Shown in pieces: positions 50,310 to 59,854 of a DNA stretch of 64,000 nucleotides. Every line of letters begins with the position of its first letter. Within the stretch, counting starts at the first letter, position 1. This stretch comes from Paenibacillus doosanensis (lineage in GTDB: Bacteria; Bacillota; Bacilli; Paenibacillales; NBRC-103111), in assembly GCF_025060755.1 (NCBI RefSeq), contig NZ_JANYUY010000005.1, positions 124,001 through 188,000 on the forward strand. The letters run 5' to 3'. Position numbers and translations under genes: made by a program. The notes beneath the pieces are model-generated. The model saw nothing but the letters and a program-made list of their open reading frames with translations. It searched no databases and had not been told where the DNA came from.

Positions 50310-52121
50310 ATGGGGAAAAAGAATTTATCCATACGCACGAAGTTGATTGCTTTGTTTATATTTTTTGTATGTATTCCTTTGCTCGTGTTCGGGAAGCTAT
50401 GGTACGATAAATCCACATTATCGATAGAGCGCACGGCGGTTGATTTTAACGAGCAGATCGTGAAGCAGGTCAACGAGCATTTGAACGCTTATTTTATGGA
50501 TTTGGAACGGACGACGTTTCCGCTTATTACGCATCCGCTGATCCGGGACTTTATGAAGCTGACCCCGGATCAATCGTTCGAGCGGTTTATGATGACGAGA
50601 AAAATTCAAGACGAGCTTTTGCAGCAGGTCGTGTTCGGACGTCCGGAAATTTATTCGTTCAGCATTTTTTCCGACGAAGGGATTTCCGTTTCCAGCTCGG
50701 GCTCGTCTTTATCGGAGAAAGACTACCGGAGATTTTTGGACATGCCGGCTACTAAAAACTATTCCGTTGTAGGGATTCGCTGGCATGATAACATTCCGCT
50801 CTTGACGATTACCCGCAAGTTCAAGGATGCGTCCGAATATAAGACGAACGGCGTTTTGATCATCGATTTGCGGTTAAATGAAATATCCAGAATTGTCGAT
50901 CAGATTCAGATCGGCCAAACCGGATTCCTCTGGATTGCCGATGCCAAAGGGCAGGTGATATACCATCCGGATAAGTCGATGCGTGGCGCTTCGGTACCCG
51001 ATTGGTATTCCGAGCAAATTCAACACCTCGAGCAAGGCGCTTTTATTCATTCCGAGCACTCCTCGAAAGATCTGGTCGTATTTAATAAGTCTCCTTACAC
51101 GGATTGGACTATCGTTTCGCAGGTTCCCATTCATGAATTGACCGCCGAGCTGCTGTCCTTGCGCAATGTGACCATATGGGGAGGGCTTATTTTTGCATCC
51201 GTTGTCATCCTGGTTATCGGGGGCTTCTCGCTTTCGCTTACGAATGCGCTTTCCAAGCTGGAACGGCTGATGAGACAAGCGGAAAACGGCAACCTGAGCG
51301 TCACGGCCCCCGAGCATCGGGGCAATGAAATCGGCAATCTGTATCACGGGTTTAATAAAATGGTCCGCGAGCTGCGCAGATTGATCGAAGAGGTGCATAC
51401 GTCCCAGATCAGGGAGAGGGAATTGGTTATCAAACAGAGGGAATCGGCGCTGCAAGCGCTTCAATCCCAAGTAAACCCTCATTTCCTGTATAACACGTTG
51501 GAAATGATCAATTCCTACGCCATTGTCGAAGGAGTGATGCCGATCAGCCGAATGGCTACGGCGCTTGCCGATTTGTTCCGCTTCAGCATCGGCGATTCGA
51601 TGCAGGTTATCTCGCTTAAGGGCGAGATCGGACATGTTTGGACGTATCTGGAAATTCAAAAGGAGCGTTTCCCTTATTTGCACATCGAGATGCATATCGA
51701 CGAAGAAGCGATCTCGCATGTACAAGCGGTGCGGTTATCCCTTCAGCCTCTTGTCGAGAACTGCTTTCGCCACGGTTACGAGAAGCATCGGCTTAAACCG
51801 GCTTATATAGGCATTGCCGGGGAATGGAGCGATGACCGCTACCTGCTCAGGATCATAGACAAAGGAAAAGGAATGGACCGGGAGACGATGGACAGCTATA
51901 ACCGTTTTTTTCTGAAGGAAGAATCCGAGCCGGCGATGAAGGATGGGGAGGATGAAGTATCGACAAAGATCGGACTTCGCAATGTGCACCAGCGGATCAG
52001 GCTGTTGTTCGGCGCTCCATACGGCCTTCAAGTGCTGCAATCTGACGAGCTCGGGAGCGTTATCCAGGTCATACTGCCGGCTGCCGCCGGGAAGATGCAT
52101 GAGACGGGAGAGCTGGCCTAA
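50310..52121 (+). CDS. YesM-type sensor histidine kinase
   Basis: A 603-residue membrane sensor. Layout: first membrane segment at about residues 13-33 (LIALFIFFVCIPLLVFG), a large extracellular cache-like sensor (about 34-290), second membrane segment (IWGGLIFASVVILVIGGFSL), HAMP, then the His_kinase domain with QALQSQVNPHFLYNTLEMIN (His391), and an ATPase with LSLQPLVENCFRHGYEKHR and GIGLRN-like IGLRNVHQRIRLLFG. ATG 50310 has GGAGAG about 11 bases before it. The stop overlaps the response-regulator start as TAATG. The pair would sense an extracellular sugar and control a transporter, now largely deleted, at 53329. Confidence 0.88.
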   Translation: MGKKNLSIRTKLIALFIFFVCIPLLVFGKLWYDKSTLSIERTAVDFNEQIVKQVNEHLNAYFMDLERTTFPLITHPLIRDFMKLTPDQSFERFMMTRKIQDELLQQVVFGRPEIYSFSIFSDEGISVSSSGSSLSEKDYRRFLDMPATKNYSVVGIRWHDNIPLLTITRKFKDASEYKTNGVLIIDLRLNEISRIVDQIQIGQTGFLWIADAKGQVIYHPDKSMRGASVPDWYSEQIQHLEQGAFIHSEHSSKDLVVFNKSPYTDWTIVSQVPIHELTAELLSLRNVTIWGGLIFASVVILVIGGFSLSLTNALSKLERLMRQAENGNLSVTAPEHRGNEIGNLYHGFNKMVRELRRLIEEVHTSQIRERELVIKQRESALQALQSQVNPHFLYNTLEMINSYAIVEGVMPISRMATALADLFRFSIGDSMQVISLKGEIGHVWTYLEIQKERFPYLHIEMHIDEEAISHVQAVRLSLQPLVENCFRHGYEKHRLKPAYIGIAGEWSDDRYLLRIIDKGKGMDRETMDSYNRFFLKEESEPAMKDGEDEVSTKIGLRNVHQRIRLLFGAPYGLQVLQSDELGSVIQVILPAAAGKMHETGELA

Positions 52122-53176
52122 TGTATAAAGTGTTAATTGTCGACGACGAGTACATGATTAAGAAAAGCTTGCACAAGCTGATTTCGGAAACGGGCAGCGG
52201 CTTTACGGTAGCCGGAGCGGCGGAGGACGGGCGGGAAGCATTGGAGCTGGCCTTGCAGAACCCGCCCGACTTGATCGTTACGGATATCAGCATGCCGGTC
52301 ATGGACGGGCTGGAGCTGATCAGGGAATGCAGAGTACGCGGTCTGCCGTGCGAGATTGTCATCCTATCCGGTTACGGGGAGTTCGAGTATGCGAGGCAGG
52401 CTCTGCAATCCGAAGTTGCCGATTATTTGTTGAAACCGATTCGGCCGGAGCAGCTGGATCAGGTTTTGCGGAAAATCCGCGGCAAGCTGGACGCTAAAGC
52501 CAGAATGGCCTCCGAAAGAAGCAGCTGGCTGTGGTACTGTAAAACGTCCGGGCAGCGGATAGCCGACCTGATCTGGGACTTGAACGAAAAACAAATTCAG
52601 ATCGAGCTGGCCGGCATTTATGTTCAATGTACGGAACAAGCGGCCGATCCGGCTCAGTTTAAGCATCTATGCTATGAGCTGCTGCTGTTTATAGGGAAGG
52701 AGCTGCAGAAATATACGCTGCTTGAGCCGAGCGGCGAAGATTTCAACCGGTTCCAGGAAGCATTCGGGCAGCTTGAAGCATGGCGTTTGCTGGAAGACGG
52801 CGTTAGCGCGCATGTGCGGAGCGTCCAGGCCAAGCGGAATCACGGCGCTTTTCACGTAATCAAACAGGCCGTGGCTTACGTCGAGGAGCATTACATGGAC
52901 GAGGAACTGTCGCTGCAAACGATCGCCGGACAGATGAACATGTCTTTATCCTACGCGAGCCAGTCGTTCAAGGATGCGGTGGGAGTAAGCTTCGTGCAAT
53001 ATTTGACCCGTCTGCGCATGGAGAAAGCGAAGGAGCTGCTTCATAACTCGAGCTGCAAAACGTACGAAGCGGCCCAAGCGGTAGGCTACAGCGATTATCC
53101 CCATTTTACGAGAACCTTCAAGAAGCATTTCGGATATAGCCCAAGAGAGTATAGAAAAAGAATCGGCGTTGAATAG
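52121..53176 (+). CDS. YesN-type response regulator with AraC output
   Basis: A 351-residue protein. The receiver domain starts MYKVLIVDDEYMIKKSL, with phosphoacceptor Asp55 in LIVTDISMPVMDGLELI and Lys in YLLKPIRPEQL. The C-terminal AraC helix-turn-helix pair is LSLQTIAGQMNMSLSYASQ and AQAVGYSDYPHFTRTFKKHF. Translation is coupled to the kinase (TAATG at 52119). It probably activates the genes downstream of 53177 in response to the YesM-like kinase. Confidence 0.88.
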   Translation: MYKVLIVDDEYMIKKSLHKLISETGSGFTVAGAAEDGREALELALQNPPDLIVTDISMPVMDGLELIRECRVRGLPCEIVILSGYGEFEYARQALQSEVADYLLKPIRPEQLDQVLRKIRGKLDAKARMASERSSWLWYCKTSGQRIADLIWDLNEKQIQIELAGIYVQCTEQAADPAQFKHLCYELLLFIGKELQKYTLLEPSGEDFNRFQEAFGQLEAWRLLEDGVSAHVRSVQAKRNHGAFHVIKQAVAYVEEHYMDEELSLQTIAGQMNMSLSYASQSFKDAVGVSFVQYLTRLRMEKAKELLHNSSCKTYEAAQAVGYSDYPHFTRTFKKHFGYSPREYRKRIGVE

Positions 53177-53275
53177 AACCTTGAGCAGCTTCAAGGTTTT
53201 TTCATTTGGCCGCAATCTGCAGAAGCCGCAGAAAAAAACGCAGGTTTTCTAAAGAAACGGCATGTACGGTTTGCA

Positions 53276-53289
53276 TGAAAGCGCTTATG
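53276..53289. promoter_or_regulatory. Catabolite-responsive (cre)-like site
   Basis: TGAAAGCGCTTATG fits the CcpA consensus TGWAARCGYTWWCN except for one position near the end. It lies 40 bases before the permease-derived gene and after a TTGCAT that may be a -35. Confidence 0.4.
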
Positions 53290-53328
53290 ATCTTCTTATC
53301 CGGATGATTCGACAGATGAGGTGGTAAT

Positions 53329-54462
53329 ATGATTAGGAAATCGATTGTATGGAAAAATTGGCAAGTCTACTCGATGATTTTGCCGGGAGTGTTATTTTTC
53401 GTTATATTCCGTTACATCCCGATTGCCGGGAATGTAATCGCTTTCCAGGATTACAATGTGTTCTCAGGAGTGACGGGCAGTCCGTTTGTCGGTTTGAAGC
53501 ATTTTGAACATTTGTTTGCGTACCCCGAATTTTCGCGGATTTTGCGCAATACGCTTTTGATCAGCCTGTATCAGCTCATATTCGGATTTTCGGCGCCCAT
53601 TATTCTTTCGCTGCTGTTGAACGAAGTGCGAAAAATGATGTTTAAACGAGTCGTTCCGAACTTGATCCGCTCTCAAATGAAGACCGCTCTGGAGCTTCAC
53701 CGCAGCCTTTACAAAGAGCAGCTGATGGACAACGAAATATTCGTGCAGCAGGGCAAAGATTGGGATGCGAAAATTAAAGGCGCAGCAAGAGTCGGCATGT
53801 GGGTCCATGACCCGAGCTATCCGGATAAATGGCAGTCGGAGGTCAGACAGACCGAGCCTTCGTCCTCGCTCATCAATATCCCGGCGCCGGTCGGTCCCGA
53901 CGGCAAAGGAGGGACAGGTCTCAGCTCATCTGTAGGCAATGTGTGGGCCATCCCTAAATCGAATAAAAATCCTGAAGCGGCGATTAAGTTTCTGGATTGG
54001 TTTTACTCCGATGAAGCCCAAAAATTTCTGGATTATGGCTTGGAGAACGAGGATTATACGGTGGAAAACTCGAAGATCCAATATAAATATGCAACTACCG
54101 TGGATGCAATCAATAAAGAAAACATGCACTTAATGTTTCTGCGTCTTGTCGGGCCGTCCTATCTGGCCAACGAGGAATTTATGAAGGGCCGCAAGGATTC
54201 CGATTTGATCTTGAACGCGCTGAGTGTCGCTAAAAATGAAGGACGCGTCAACGATGGCGTCGGTATGCCGATAACGCCGACCATGCTGTCGAAGCCGGAG
54301 CTGGGCAAAAACGGCCTGTGGATGGAGATGGCGGCAAAAATTATTACCGGCAAAGAACCGATCGACAGCTTTGATAAGTTTGTAGAGGATTGGAAGAAGC
54401 GTGGCGGAGATCAAATTATTAAAGAAGCTACCGAATGGTACAACTCGAAAAATAAAAAATAA
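53329..54462 (+). pseudogene. In-frame chimera of an LplB-type permease start and a binding-protein end
   Basis: The first about 105 residues (VLFFVIFRYIPIAGNVIAFQ, ending near KMMFKRVV) are the start of an LplB-type sugar permease, which normally continues for about 200 more residues. From about residue 110 (53655) the protein is the C-terminal half of an LipO-type solute-binding protein: WAIPKSNKNPEAAIKFLDWF, VGMPITPTMLSKPELGK and so on. The frame stays open across the junction (377 residues). The permease end, the second permease and the binding-protein start are missing, so one deletion of roughly two genes explains this. GAGGTGG precedes ATG. If translated, the product would be a membrane-anchored half binding protein, which is unlikely to work. 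Confidence 0.75.
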
Positions 54463-54494
54463 TCAAGAGCTTACAGTGAAAGGAATGAAGAGCG

Positions 54495-55820
54495 ATGAAT
54501 GTTGAGCATTGCGAAAGATCGGAGAGCGGCAAACCGATCACCGTCGTTATTGTAGGGGCAGGACACCGCAGTCTGCTGTATGCTTCCTATGCGAAGAAGC
54601 ATCCGGACGAGCTGCAAGTAACGGGCGTCGTAGAGCCGGACCCGGAGCGCAGGAAGCTGACGGCCAAACAATTTGGCCTGAATGACAGCTGCTGCTTTGA
54701 AACGGTGGAGCAGCTGGCAAGCGCGCCCAAACTGGCGGACGCGGTCATTAACGGAACCATGGACGATCTCCATGTGCAAACGACCCTTCCGCTGCTGAAG
54801 GCCGGCTATGACGTTCTTCTCGAAAAGCCGATTGCTACGTCGGAGCAGGAAATGCTGCAGCTGTATCAGACGGCAACCCAATATGGACGAACCGTCATGA
54901 TCTGTCATGTGCTGCGGTACGCTCCGTTCTACAGAGCGATCCGCGAAGCCGTCTCCTCCGGGGAAATCGGCGACATTGTAAATATCCAAACCGCCGAGCA
55001 TGTAAGCTATCATCATATGGCGGTATCCTTCATTCGGGGGAAATGGAATTCGGTAGAGAAATGCAAGTCGTCCATGCTGATGGCCAAATGCTGTCATGAT
55101 CTGGATATTATTTCCTGGATGGTTGGCGACAAGCCAAGCAAGGTAAGCAGCTTCGGCGGGCTGCTGCAGTTTAAGCCGGCAAACGCGCCTCATGGCGCAG
55201 GCAAGCGCTGCTTGGTCGACTGTCAAATAGAGGAAAGCTGCATCTATTCCGCGCGCAAGCATTATATCGATCAAGGGCGATGGGGCTTTTATGTATGGGA
55301 TAATTCGTACTTGGGATCGGAGCCGAGCCTGGAGCAGCGCATCGAATCGCTGCGGACGGACAATCCGTACGGCCGATGCGTATGGCATTGCGACAACGAT
55401 GTAGTGGACCATCAGTCGGTCATCATTGAGTTCGACAACGGCTGTACGGCGAGCCACAATATGGTAGGAGCAACCTCCAGGCCATGCCGCACCATTCACA
55501 TCATCGGCACGAAGGGAGAAATAACCGGCGTTTTGGAGGACGGCAGCTTTGTCATCCGGCATCCCGATCCGCGCAAAGGACACGAGTATTCGGAAAAACG
55601 GGTTGAGGTGCCGGTTACGAACGACAGCCACGGCGGCGGAGATTTATTGCTAGTAGCCGATTTCGTGAGAGTTCTGCGAGGGGAAGCGCCGTCGATTTCC
55701 TCTACCTCTTTGGAAAAATCGATTTACGGGCATCAGATCGGATTTGCCGGCGAGCATTCGCGCCTGGAAGGCAGAATGATAGAAATCGGCGGCATAGAAG
55801 CGGTGAAACAAGGTAAATAA
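54495..55820 (+). CDS. Gfo/Idh/MocA-family oxidoreductase
   Basis: A 441-residue sugar dehydrogenase-like protein. The NAD motif is VVIVGAGHRSLLYASY, the EKP motif VLLEKPIATSEQ, and a Cys/His-rich helix carries CCHDLDIISWMVGD. It is longer than the usual 340-380 residues because of a C-terminal insertion region (about 250-310). A short gap of 32 bases follows the chimera gene. In Paenibacillus such genes sit in sugar operons of this type, so it was probably the enzyme of the transport operon that has been partly deleted. Confidence 0.85.
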   Translation: MNVEHCERSESGKPITVVIVGAGHRSLLYASYAKKHPDELQVTGVVEPDPERRKLTAKQFGLNDSCCFETVEQLASAPKLADAVINGTMDDLHVQTTLPLLKAGYDVLLEKPIATSEQEMLQLYQTATQYGRTVMICHVLRYAPFYRAIREAVSSGEIGDIVNIQTAEHVSYHHMAVSFIRGKWNSVEKCKSSMLMAKCCHDLDIISWMVGDKPSKVSSFGGLLQFKPANAPHGAGKRCLVDCQIEESCIYSARKHYIDQGRWGFYVWDNSYLGSEPSLEQRIESLRTDNPYGRCVWHCDNDVVDHQSVIIEFDNGCTASHNMVGATSRPCRTIHIIGTKGEITGVLEDGSFVIRHPDPRKGHEYSEKRVEVPVTNDSHGGGDLLLVADFVRVLRGEAPSISSTSLEKSIYGHQIGFAGEHSRLEGRMIEIGGIEAVKQGK

Positions 55821-55850
55821 GATAAGGTAAACAAATAAGATAAGGTAAAC
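55815..55850. repeat. Exact 18-base tandem duplication
   Basis: AAATAAGATAAGGTAAAC occurs twice in tandem (55815-55832, 55833-55850). The first copy contains the stop codon of the dehydrogenase gene. Confidence 0.8.
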
Positions 55851-55853
55851 AAA

Positions 55854-55901
55854 GGGCTATCCTTCTGCCATTCATGGCGTAGGGATAGCTCTTAGTCTTT
55901 T
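55854..55901 (+). terminator. Terminator after the dehydrogenase gene
   Basis: GGCTATCC and GGATAGCT pair around a 20-base spacer, followed by CTTAGTCTTTTTCT. It precedes the regulator remnant. Confidence 0.6.
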
Positions 55902-55907
55902 TCTAGA

Positions 55908-56425
55908 AATATATACATCGTTAATCAGATACGCGAAGGAACTTTGCGGCCGGGCGATCGGGTCTCGTCTGAAAGCGAATTGATGAATCAGTATCATGTG
56001 AGCAGTATTACGGCAAAGAATGCCTTGACAAGCTTGGCGGACCAGGGAATTGTTGTCAGAGTCCAGGGCAAAGGAACCTTCGTATCGGATAATGACATTA
56101 CGAATCAAATACTGGGTAAAAACAATAAGTACGCCGCTTCTATCGAAGATCGATCGAAAAATTCAGAGGAATCGGCGTCTATGGCATGATCATTTTTCCG
56201 ACTCTTGATGAAAAGTATAATGAAGCGCTTTTAAGACTTAAGCTTTGAAACAGTTGTCTTTATTGAACAAAGCAGAAATGACAACCTTTGACGAAGTCGG
56301 TCTACCGGATGTTCATTTTATCAAGCAAAATTATAAGGAAATGGGCAGGCAAGCCGTACAATCTTTGCTTTCTCAAATCAATGGGAAAAGCGTTGTCAAA
56401 CATATTGTGGTTCCCGTTCAGTGCC
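55908..56425 (+). pseudogene. GntR/LacI-type (AraR-like) regulator, deleted and frameshifted
   Basis: The conserved reading begins after a stop at 55893-55895 without a start codon: YIVNQIREGTLRPGDRVSS, then the helix-turn-helix piece ELMNQYHVSSITAKNALTSL and VQGKGTFVSDND. At about 56180 the frame changes. IGVYGMIIFPTLDEKYNEAL and then EMTTFDEVGLPDVHFIKQNY are pieces of the LacI-like sensor domain in other frames. The middle of the sensor is missing. The end, VPVQ near 56420, runs into the permease fragment. So at least two segments are deleted and no product is expected. Confidence 0.7.
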
Positions 56426-56941
56426 ATCTCAAGCCTGGAACTACATCGAAATATTTTCCAAAGGGGGAGCCGGAATCTATTTCTTGAACAGTTTGATTGT
56501 CTCCGTCGCAACTACCGTCGGGGCGGTATTGTTGGCAACGATGGCGGGTTACGGGTTCTCAAGATATAACTTCAAAGGCAAATATACCGCATTATACACA
56601 GTCATCATTGTTCGGATGATTCCCGGCCTTGTCTATACGATTCCTTTCTATATTATTTATCAGAATGTGGGTCTCCTGAATTCTTTGACCGGGCTGCTGA
56701 TCAGCTACATTACCTTTTCGCTGCCGTTGGCCATTTGGCTGTTCATGGGATTTTACGATCAAATTCCGACGGAAGTATTTGAGTCTGCGATCATTGACGG
56801 GTGTAACGATTACGGTGTATTTCGGCATATTGCCTTTAAATTGGTTTTACCCGGAATTGTGGTAGCCTCCATCTTGATTTTCCTTGGCGCGTCTATCAAG
56901 AGGATACGCCATTTGGCTCGCTTGCCTCAGCTGGAACGATG
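56421..56941 (+). pseudogene. Sugar ABC permease fragment (LplC-type)
   Basis: From GTG 56421 the string WNYIEIFSKGGAGIYFLNSL matches the loop after the first membrane segment of LplC-type permeases, and the EAA loop is VFESAIIDGCNDYGVFRHIA. The first membrane segment is missing. At about 56893 (FLGASIKRI) the frame changes. The last recognisable piece, RVYQEDTPFGSLASAGTM, is in the frame of the phosphoesterase, and its last Met is the start codon of that gene. The Trp-Asn-Glu loop and the end are missing. Two deletions explain this. Confidence 0.7.
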
Positions 56942-57766
56942 CGTCTGGCCATAATCGGAGATTTGCATTTTTTCGATCATCAGTTGGTACAAGGGAATGA
57001 AGAGCTGTTATTGGCTAAAGAACGATTTTATGAAAATTTTTTGGAAATATTCTTTGAAATGGAAGCGGATGTACACATCTCCCTTGGGGATTTGACTCAC
57101 ATGGGGTTGGAGGAAGAATTTGAACATGTTTATCGGCATATTCGTAATTCCGGCGTATCGTTTCGCCATATATTAGGCAACCACGATGCCTATGAATTAC
57201 CTAAAAGTAAAATTCAATCATTGATGGATCACCCGTTGAACGATGTATTGGAAACCGAAGATGCCCTATTCGTGTTTGTCGATTCGACCAGGGAAATGGA
57301 CCCGCAAGATTACAGCGGTCATTTTAAGGCGGACCAATTGGACTGGCTGGAAACGCAAATGCATGCTTCTCCGTCAAAACCGATCTTCGTGTTTGCCCAT
57401 CATCCCCTATATAACACGACAGCTACGTCAACGGATGAAAAGATGCATATGGATCTGGCCATTGATATGCGCGCTATTTTACGACAAAGACAGGGAACCG
57501 GCTTTTACTTCAACGACCACAATCACGTGCACTCCATCGCAAGGGAAGAACAGTGGAGCTTTATTCAAACTGCAGCGTGCATGTGCCATCCTTCCATACG
57601 CCTCGTGGAGATCGATAAGTCTGAAGTCCGCACCCGAGTAGTGGCTGTTGAGGATAGAGAGATAGTAGAAGCTGCGCGGATTCTGTACGATAAGCTGCCT
57701 CAATATCATCGGCCATTACAGGCACAGGGGCAAGAAGCAGATCGGGACCAAATCATGCTGCTGTAA
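56939..57766 (+). CDS. Metallophosphoesterase (calcineurin-like)
   Basis: A 275-residue calcineurin-like enzyme. MRLAIIGDLHFF gives Asp and His of the first metal site, DVHISLGDLTHMG gives GD, RHILGNHDAYEL gives the GNH, FVFAHHPLYNTT gives the His, and FYFNDHNHVHSI the final metal ligands. So the active site looks complete. It starts within the permease remnant: ATG 56939 is the last codon of the permease-like string, and no ribosome binding site of its own is seen. The gene may therefore have lost its own start region, and expression is doubtful. The composition is more AT-rich than the average here. Confidence 0.75.
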   Translation: MRLAIIGDLHFFDHQLVQGNEELLLAKERFYENFLEIFFEMEADVHISLGDLTHMGLEEEFEHVYRHIRNSGVSFRHILGNHDAYELPKSKIQSLMDHPLNDVLETEDALFVFVDSTREMDPQDYSGHFKADQLDWLETQMHASPSKPIFVFAHHPLYNTTATSTDEKMHMDLAIDMRAILRQRQGTGFYFNDHNHVHSIAREEQWSFIQTAACMCHPSIRLVEIDKSEVRTRVVAVEDREIVEAARILYDKLPQYHRPLQAQGQEADRDQIMLL

Positions 57767-57802
57767 AAGTATTACATGATTGCGATTGATCGCAGAGCGA
57801 TG

Positions 57803-57841
57803 CCGCTCCTATTCCTTACGGGGAACAGGGGTGGTTTTTTT
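57803..57841 (+). terminator. Terminator after the phosphoesterase gene
   Basis: CCGCTCCTATTCC and GGGGAACAGGGGTGG form an interrupted stem with a four-base loop, followed by seven T. Confidence 0.65.
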
Positions 57842-57971
57842 AGTTTCGGCTGTTCAGAAATTGTTCAGATGGGTGTGTTAGGATGTATCGGATTCTTTCA
57901 GATGTGAACAAAAGGGTACTGTGAAGACGGCCGCTCCTGAAAATTGAAAATAATAGAAAAAGAGGTATCGT

Positions 57972-59657
57972 ATGAGATTCACCATCGGTAATAAAATATT
58001 AACTGGTTTTTTAGCTATAGCGCTTCTTCTAGGACTGATAAGTACTCTGTCTCATTATTATTTGGAAAAAGTAGACAATTCATATAGCGATTTGGTTGAT
58101 AGGCGGGAAAAAATCTTATCCAATTCCAAAGATATGAGGGCGGAGACGCTCCAGCAGATGAGCAGTTTACGGGATTATCTGTTAAGCCCGAATCAAGATG
58201 GATTAGACAGGTTCAATCAAGCGCATAACAACCTGACAGAGCTTATGAATTCCACTTTGAAGATGGTAAAGCGCGACGTAGACAAAGACAACATTAACAA
58301 GCTATACGAGCTTAATCAACAATTCAAACAAGATGCCGACCAAGTTATTGCTTTAATGGGGACCAATAAGGAAGCTGCGGCAAAGGCCGCCTCAGATGTG
58401 ATTCAGATTGGCCGCGACATAGAGAGCCGAGCTAAAGAAATTGCCGACGGGCAGCAGCAGCTTGTGGATGAGGGTAGCGCAGAAAACTCGGCATTGGTCG
58501 CATCCGTTAAGAAAGTCATTGCGGTTATTAGTGTCATTGCGTTCCTAATGGCCGTGTTAATTGGCTTCGTTATTTCCCGATTCATATCCAAACCCATTGT
58601 TTTCATCGCAAATGCGGCGAAACAAATCGCTCTGGGCGATCTGACACTGAATCAAATTAAAGCGCGAACTCGGGATGAAGTCGGTGATTTAGCCGATTCC
58701 TTCAACCAAATGGTTCGTAACCTTCGTGAACTCATCGCTCAAACCGCTGCCGGCGCCGAACATGTGGCCGCTTCTTCGGAAGAACTGACAGCGAGCGCCC
58801 AACAGACGAACGTTGCTGCTGAACAAATTGCCTCGGCCATTCAGGAGGTCGCCGCCGGGTCGGACAAACAAGTTCAAAGTGTCAAAGAAAGTGTACACAT
58901 AGTCAATGAAATGTCCGTAGGCGCACAACAAATTGCTGTCAATGCGCATAGTGTCTCATCGTCTGCCTCGGATGCCGCCGAAAAGTCATTGGAAGGCAAT
59001 CATGCCATTCAACGCGTCATTGATCAAATGAGCTCTATACATCAAACAATTGAAGAGCTGTCGGAAGTCATTCATGGATTGGAAACACGATCCCAAGATA
59101 TTGGGGACATTGTAAAAATGATTTCAGACATAGCGGCACAAACGAATTTGCTGGCATTAAACGCCTCCATTGAAGCATCGCGCGCAGGAGAGCAAGGGAG
59201 AGGCTTTGCGGTAGTAGCAAGTGAAATTCGCAAGCTTGCCGAACAATCGTCGAAATCTTCCGATCAGATTACCGGCCTTGTATCCGTGATCCAACAAGAC
59301 ACACACGCGGCTATGCAATCAATGCGGTCGAGCATTAAAGAAGTAGACGAAGGCATTCTCGTGGTCCATACGGCAGGAACATCGTTTCAGCATATCGACC
59401 GGTCGGTGCAAAAGGTGCTGACTCAAATTCAAGAAGTAGCGGCAGCTGCGGAGCAAATGTATGCTAGCACGGACCATGTCAGCAACTCCATGATCTTTAT
59501 TTCCAATACAGTCGAGGAATCCGCACTGGGAATCCAGCAAGCCTCCGCTTCTACGGAGGAGCAATTGGCTTCCATGGAAGAGGTGTTCTCCTCCGCTGCT
59601 TCCTTATCCCAAATGGCCGAGCAATTACAAAATCAGATTGCCAGGTTTAGAGTTTAG
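57972..59657 (+). CDS. Methyl-accepting chemotaxis protein
   Basis: A 561-residue MCP. Layout: membrane segment at about residues 10-30, a short helical extracellular domain (about 30-170) of the four-helix-bundle kind, second membrane segment ([20 protein letters not shown]), HAMP, and a long coiled-coil signalling domain with the hairpin tip [20 protein letters not shown] and [18 protein letters not shown]. The start is ATG 57972 after AAAAAGAGG. No chemotaxis genes are adjacent. A strong terminator follows. Confidence 0.9.
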   Translation: MRFTIGNKILTGFLAIALLLGLISTLSHYYLEKVDNSYSDLVDRREKILSNSKDMRAETLQQMSSLRDYLLSPNQDGLDRFNQAHNNLTELMNSTLKMVKRDVDKDNINKLYELNQQFKQDADQVIALMGTNKEAAAKAASDVIQIGRDIESRAKEIADGQQQLVDEGSAENSALVASVKKVIAVISVIAFLMAVLIGFVISRFISKPIVFIANAAKQIALGDLTLNQIKARTRDEVGDLADSFNQMVRNLRELIAQTAAGAEHVAASSEELTASAQQTNVAAEQIASAIQEVAAGSDKQVQSVKESVHIVNEMSVGAQQIAVNAHSVSSSASDAAEKSLEGNHAIQRVIDQMSSIHQTIEELSEVIHGLETRSQDIGDIVKMISDIAAQTNLLALNASIEASRAGEQGRGFAVVASEIRKLAEQSSKSSDQITGLVSVIQQDTHAAMQSMRSSIKEVDEGILVVHTAGTSFQHIDRSVQKVLTQIQEVAAAAEQMYASTDHVSNSMIFISNTVEESALGIQQASASTEEQLASMEEVFSSAASLSQMAEQLQNQIARFRV

Positions 59658-59734
59658 CGGGCCTGGTGCAGCGCTATGTGTTCGGAAATAGCGCCGTCGG
59701 ATGAAGCGACGGGCGCAGCTTGCCTATACATTCA

Positions 59735-59778
59735 CAAAGACGGTAACAGCTTCGCGAGCGAGACTGTTACCGTCTTTG
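59735..59778. terminator. Bidirectional terminator
   Basis: CAAAGACGGTAACAG and CTGTTACCGTCTTTG are perfect complements (15 bp) around a 14-base loop between convergent genes. Confidence 0.85.
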
Positions 59779-59854
59779 TTCGTTAGACGTTATTCAACCG
59801 TCAGCCAATGCGGCCAATAACGGCGCGAGGGACTGTCGATATAGGAGATCTTGC

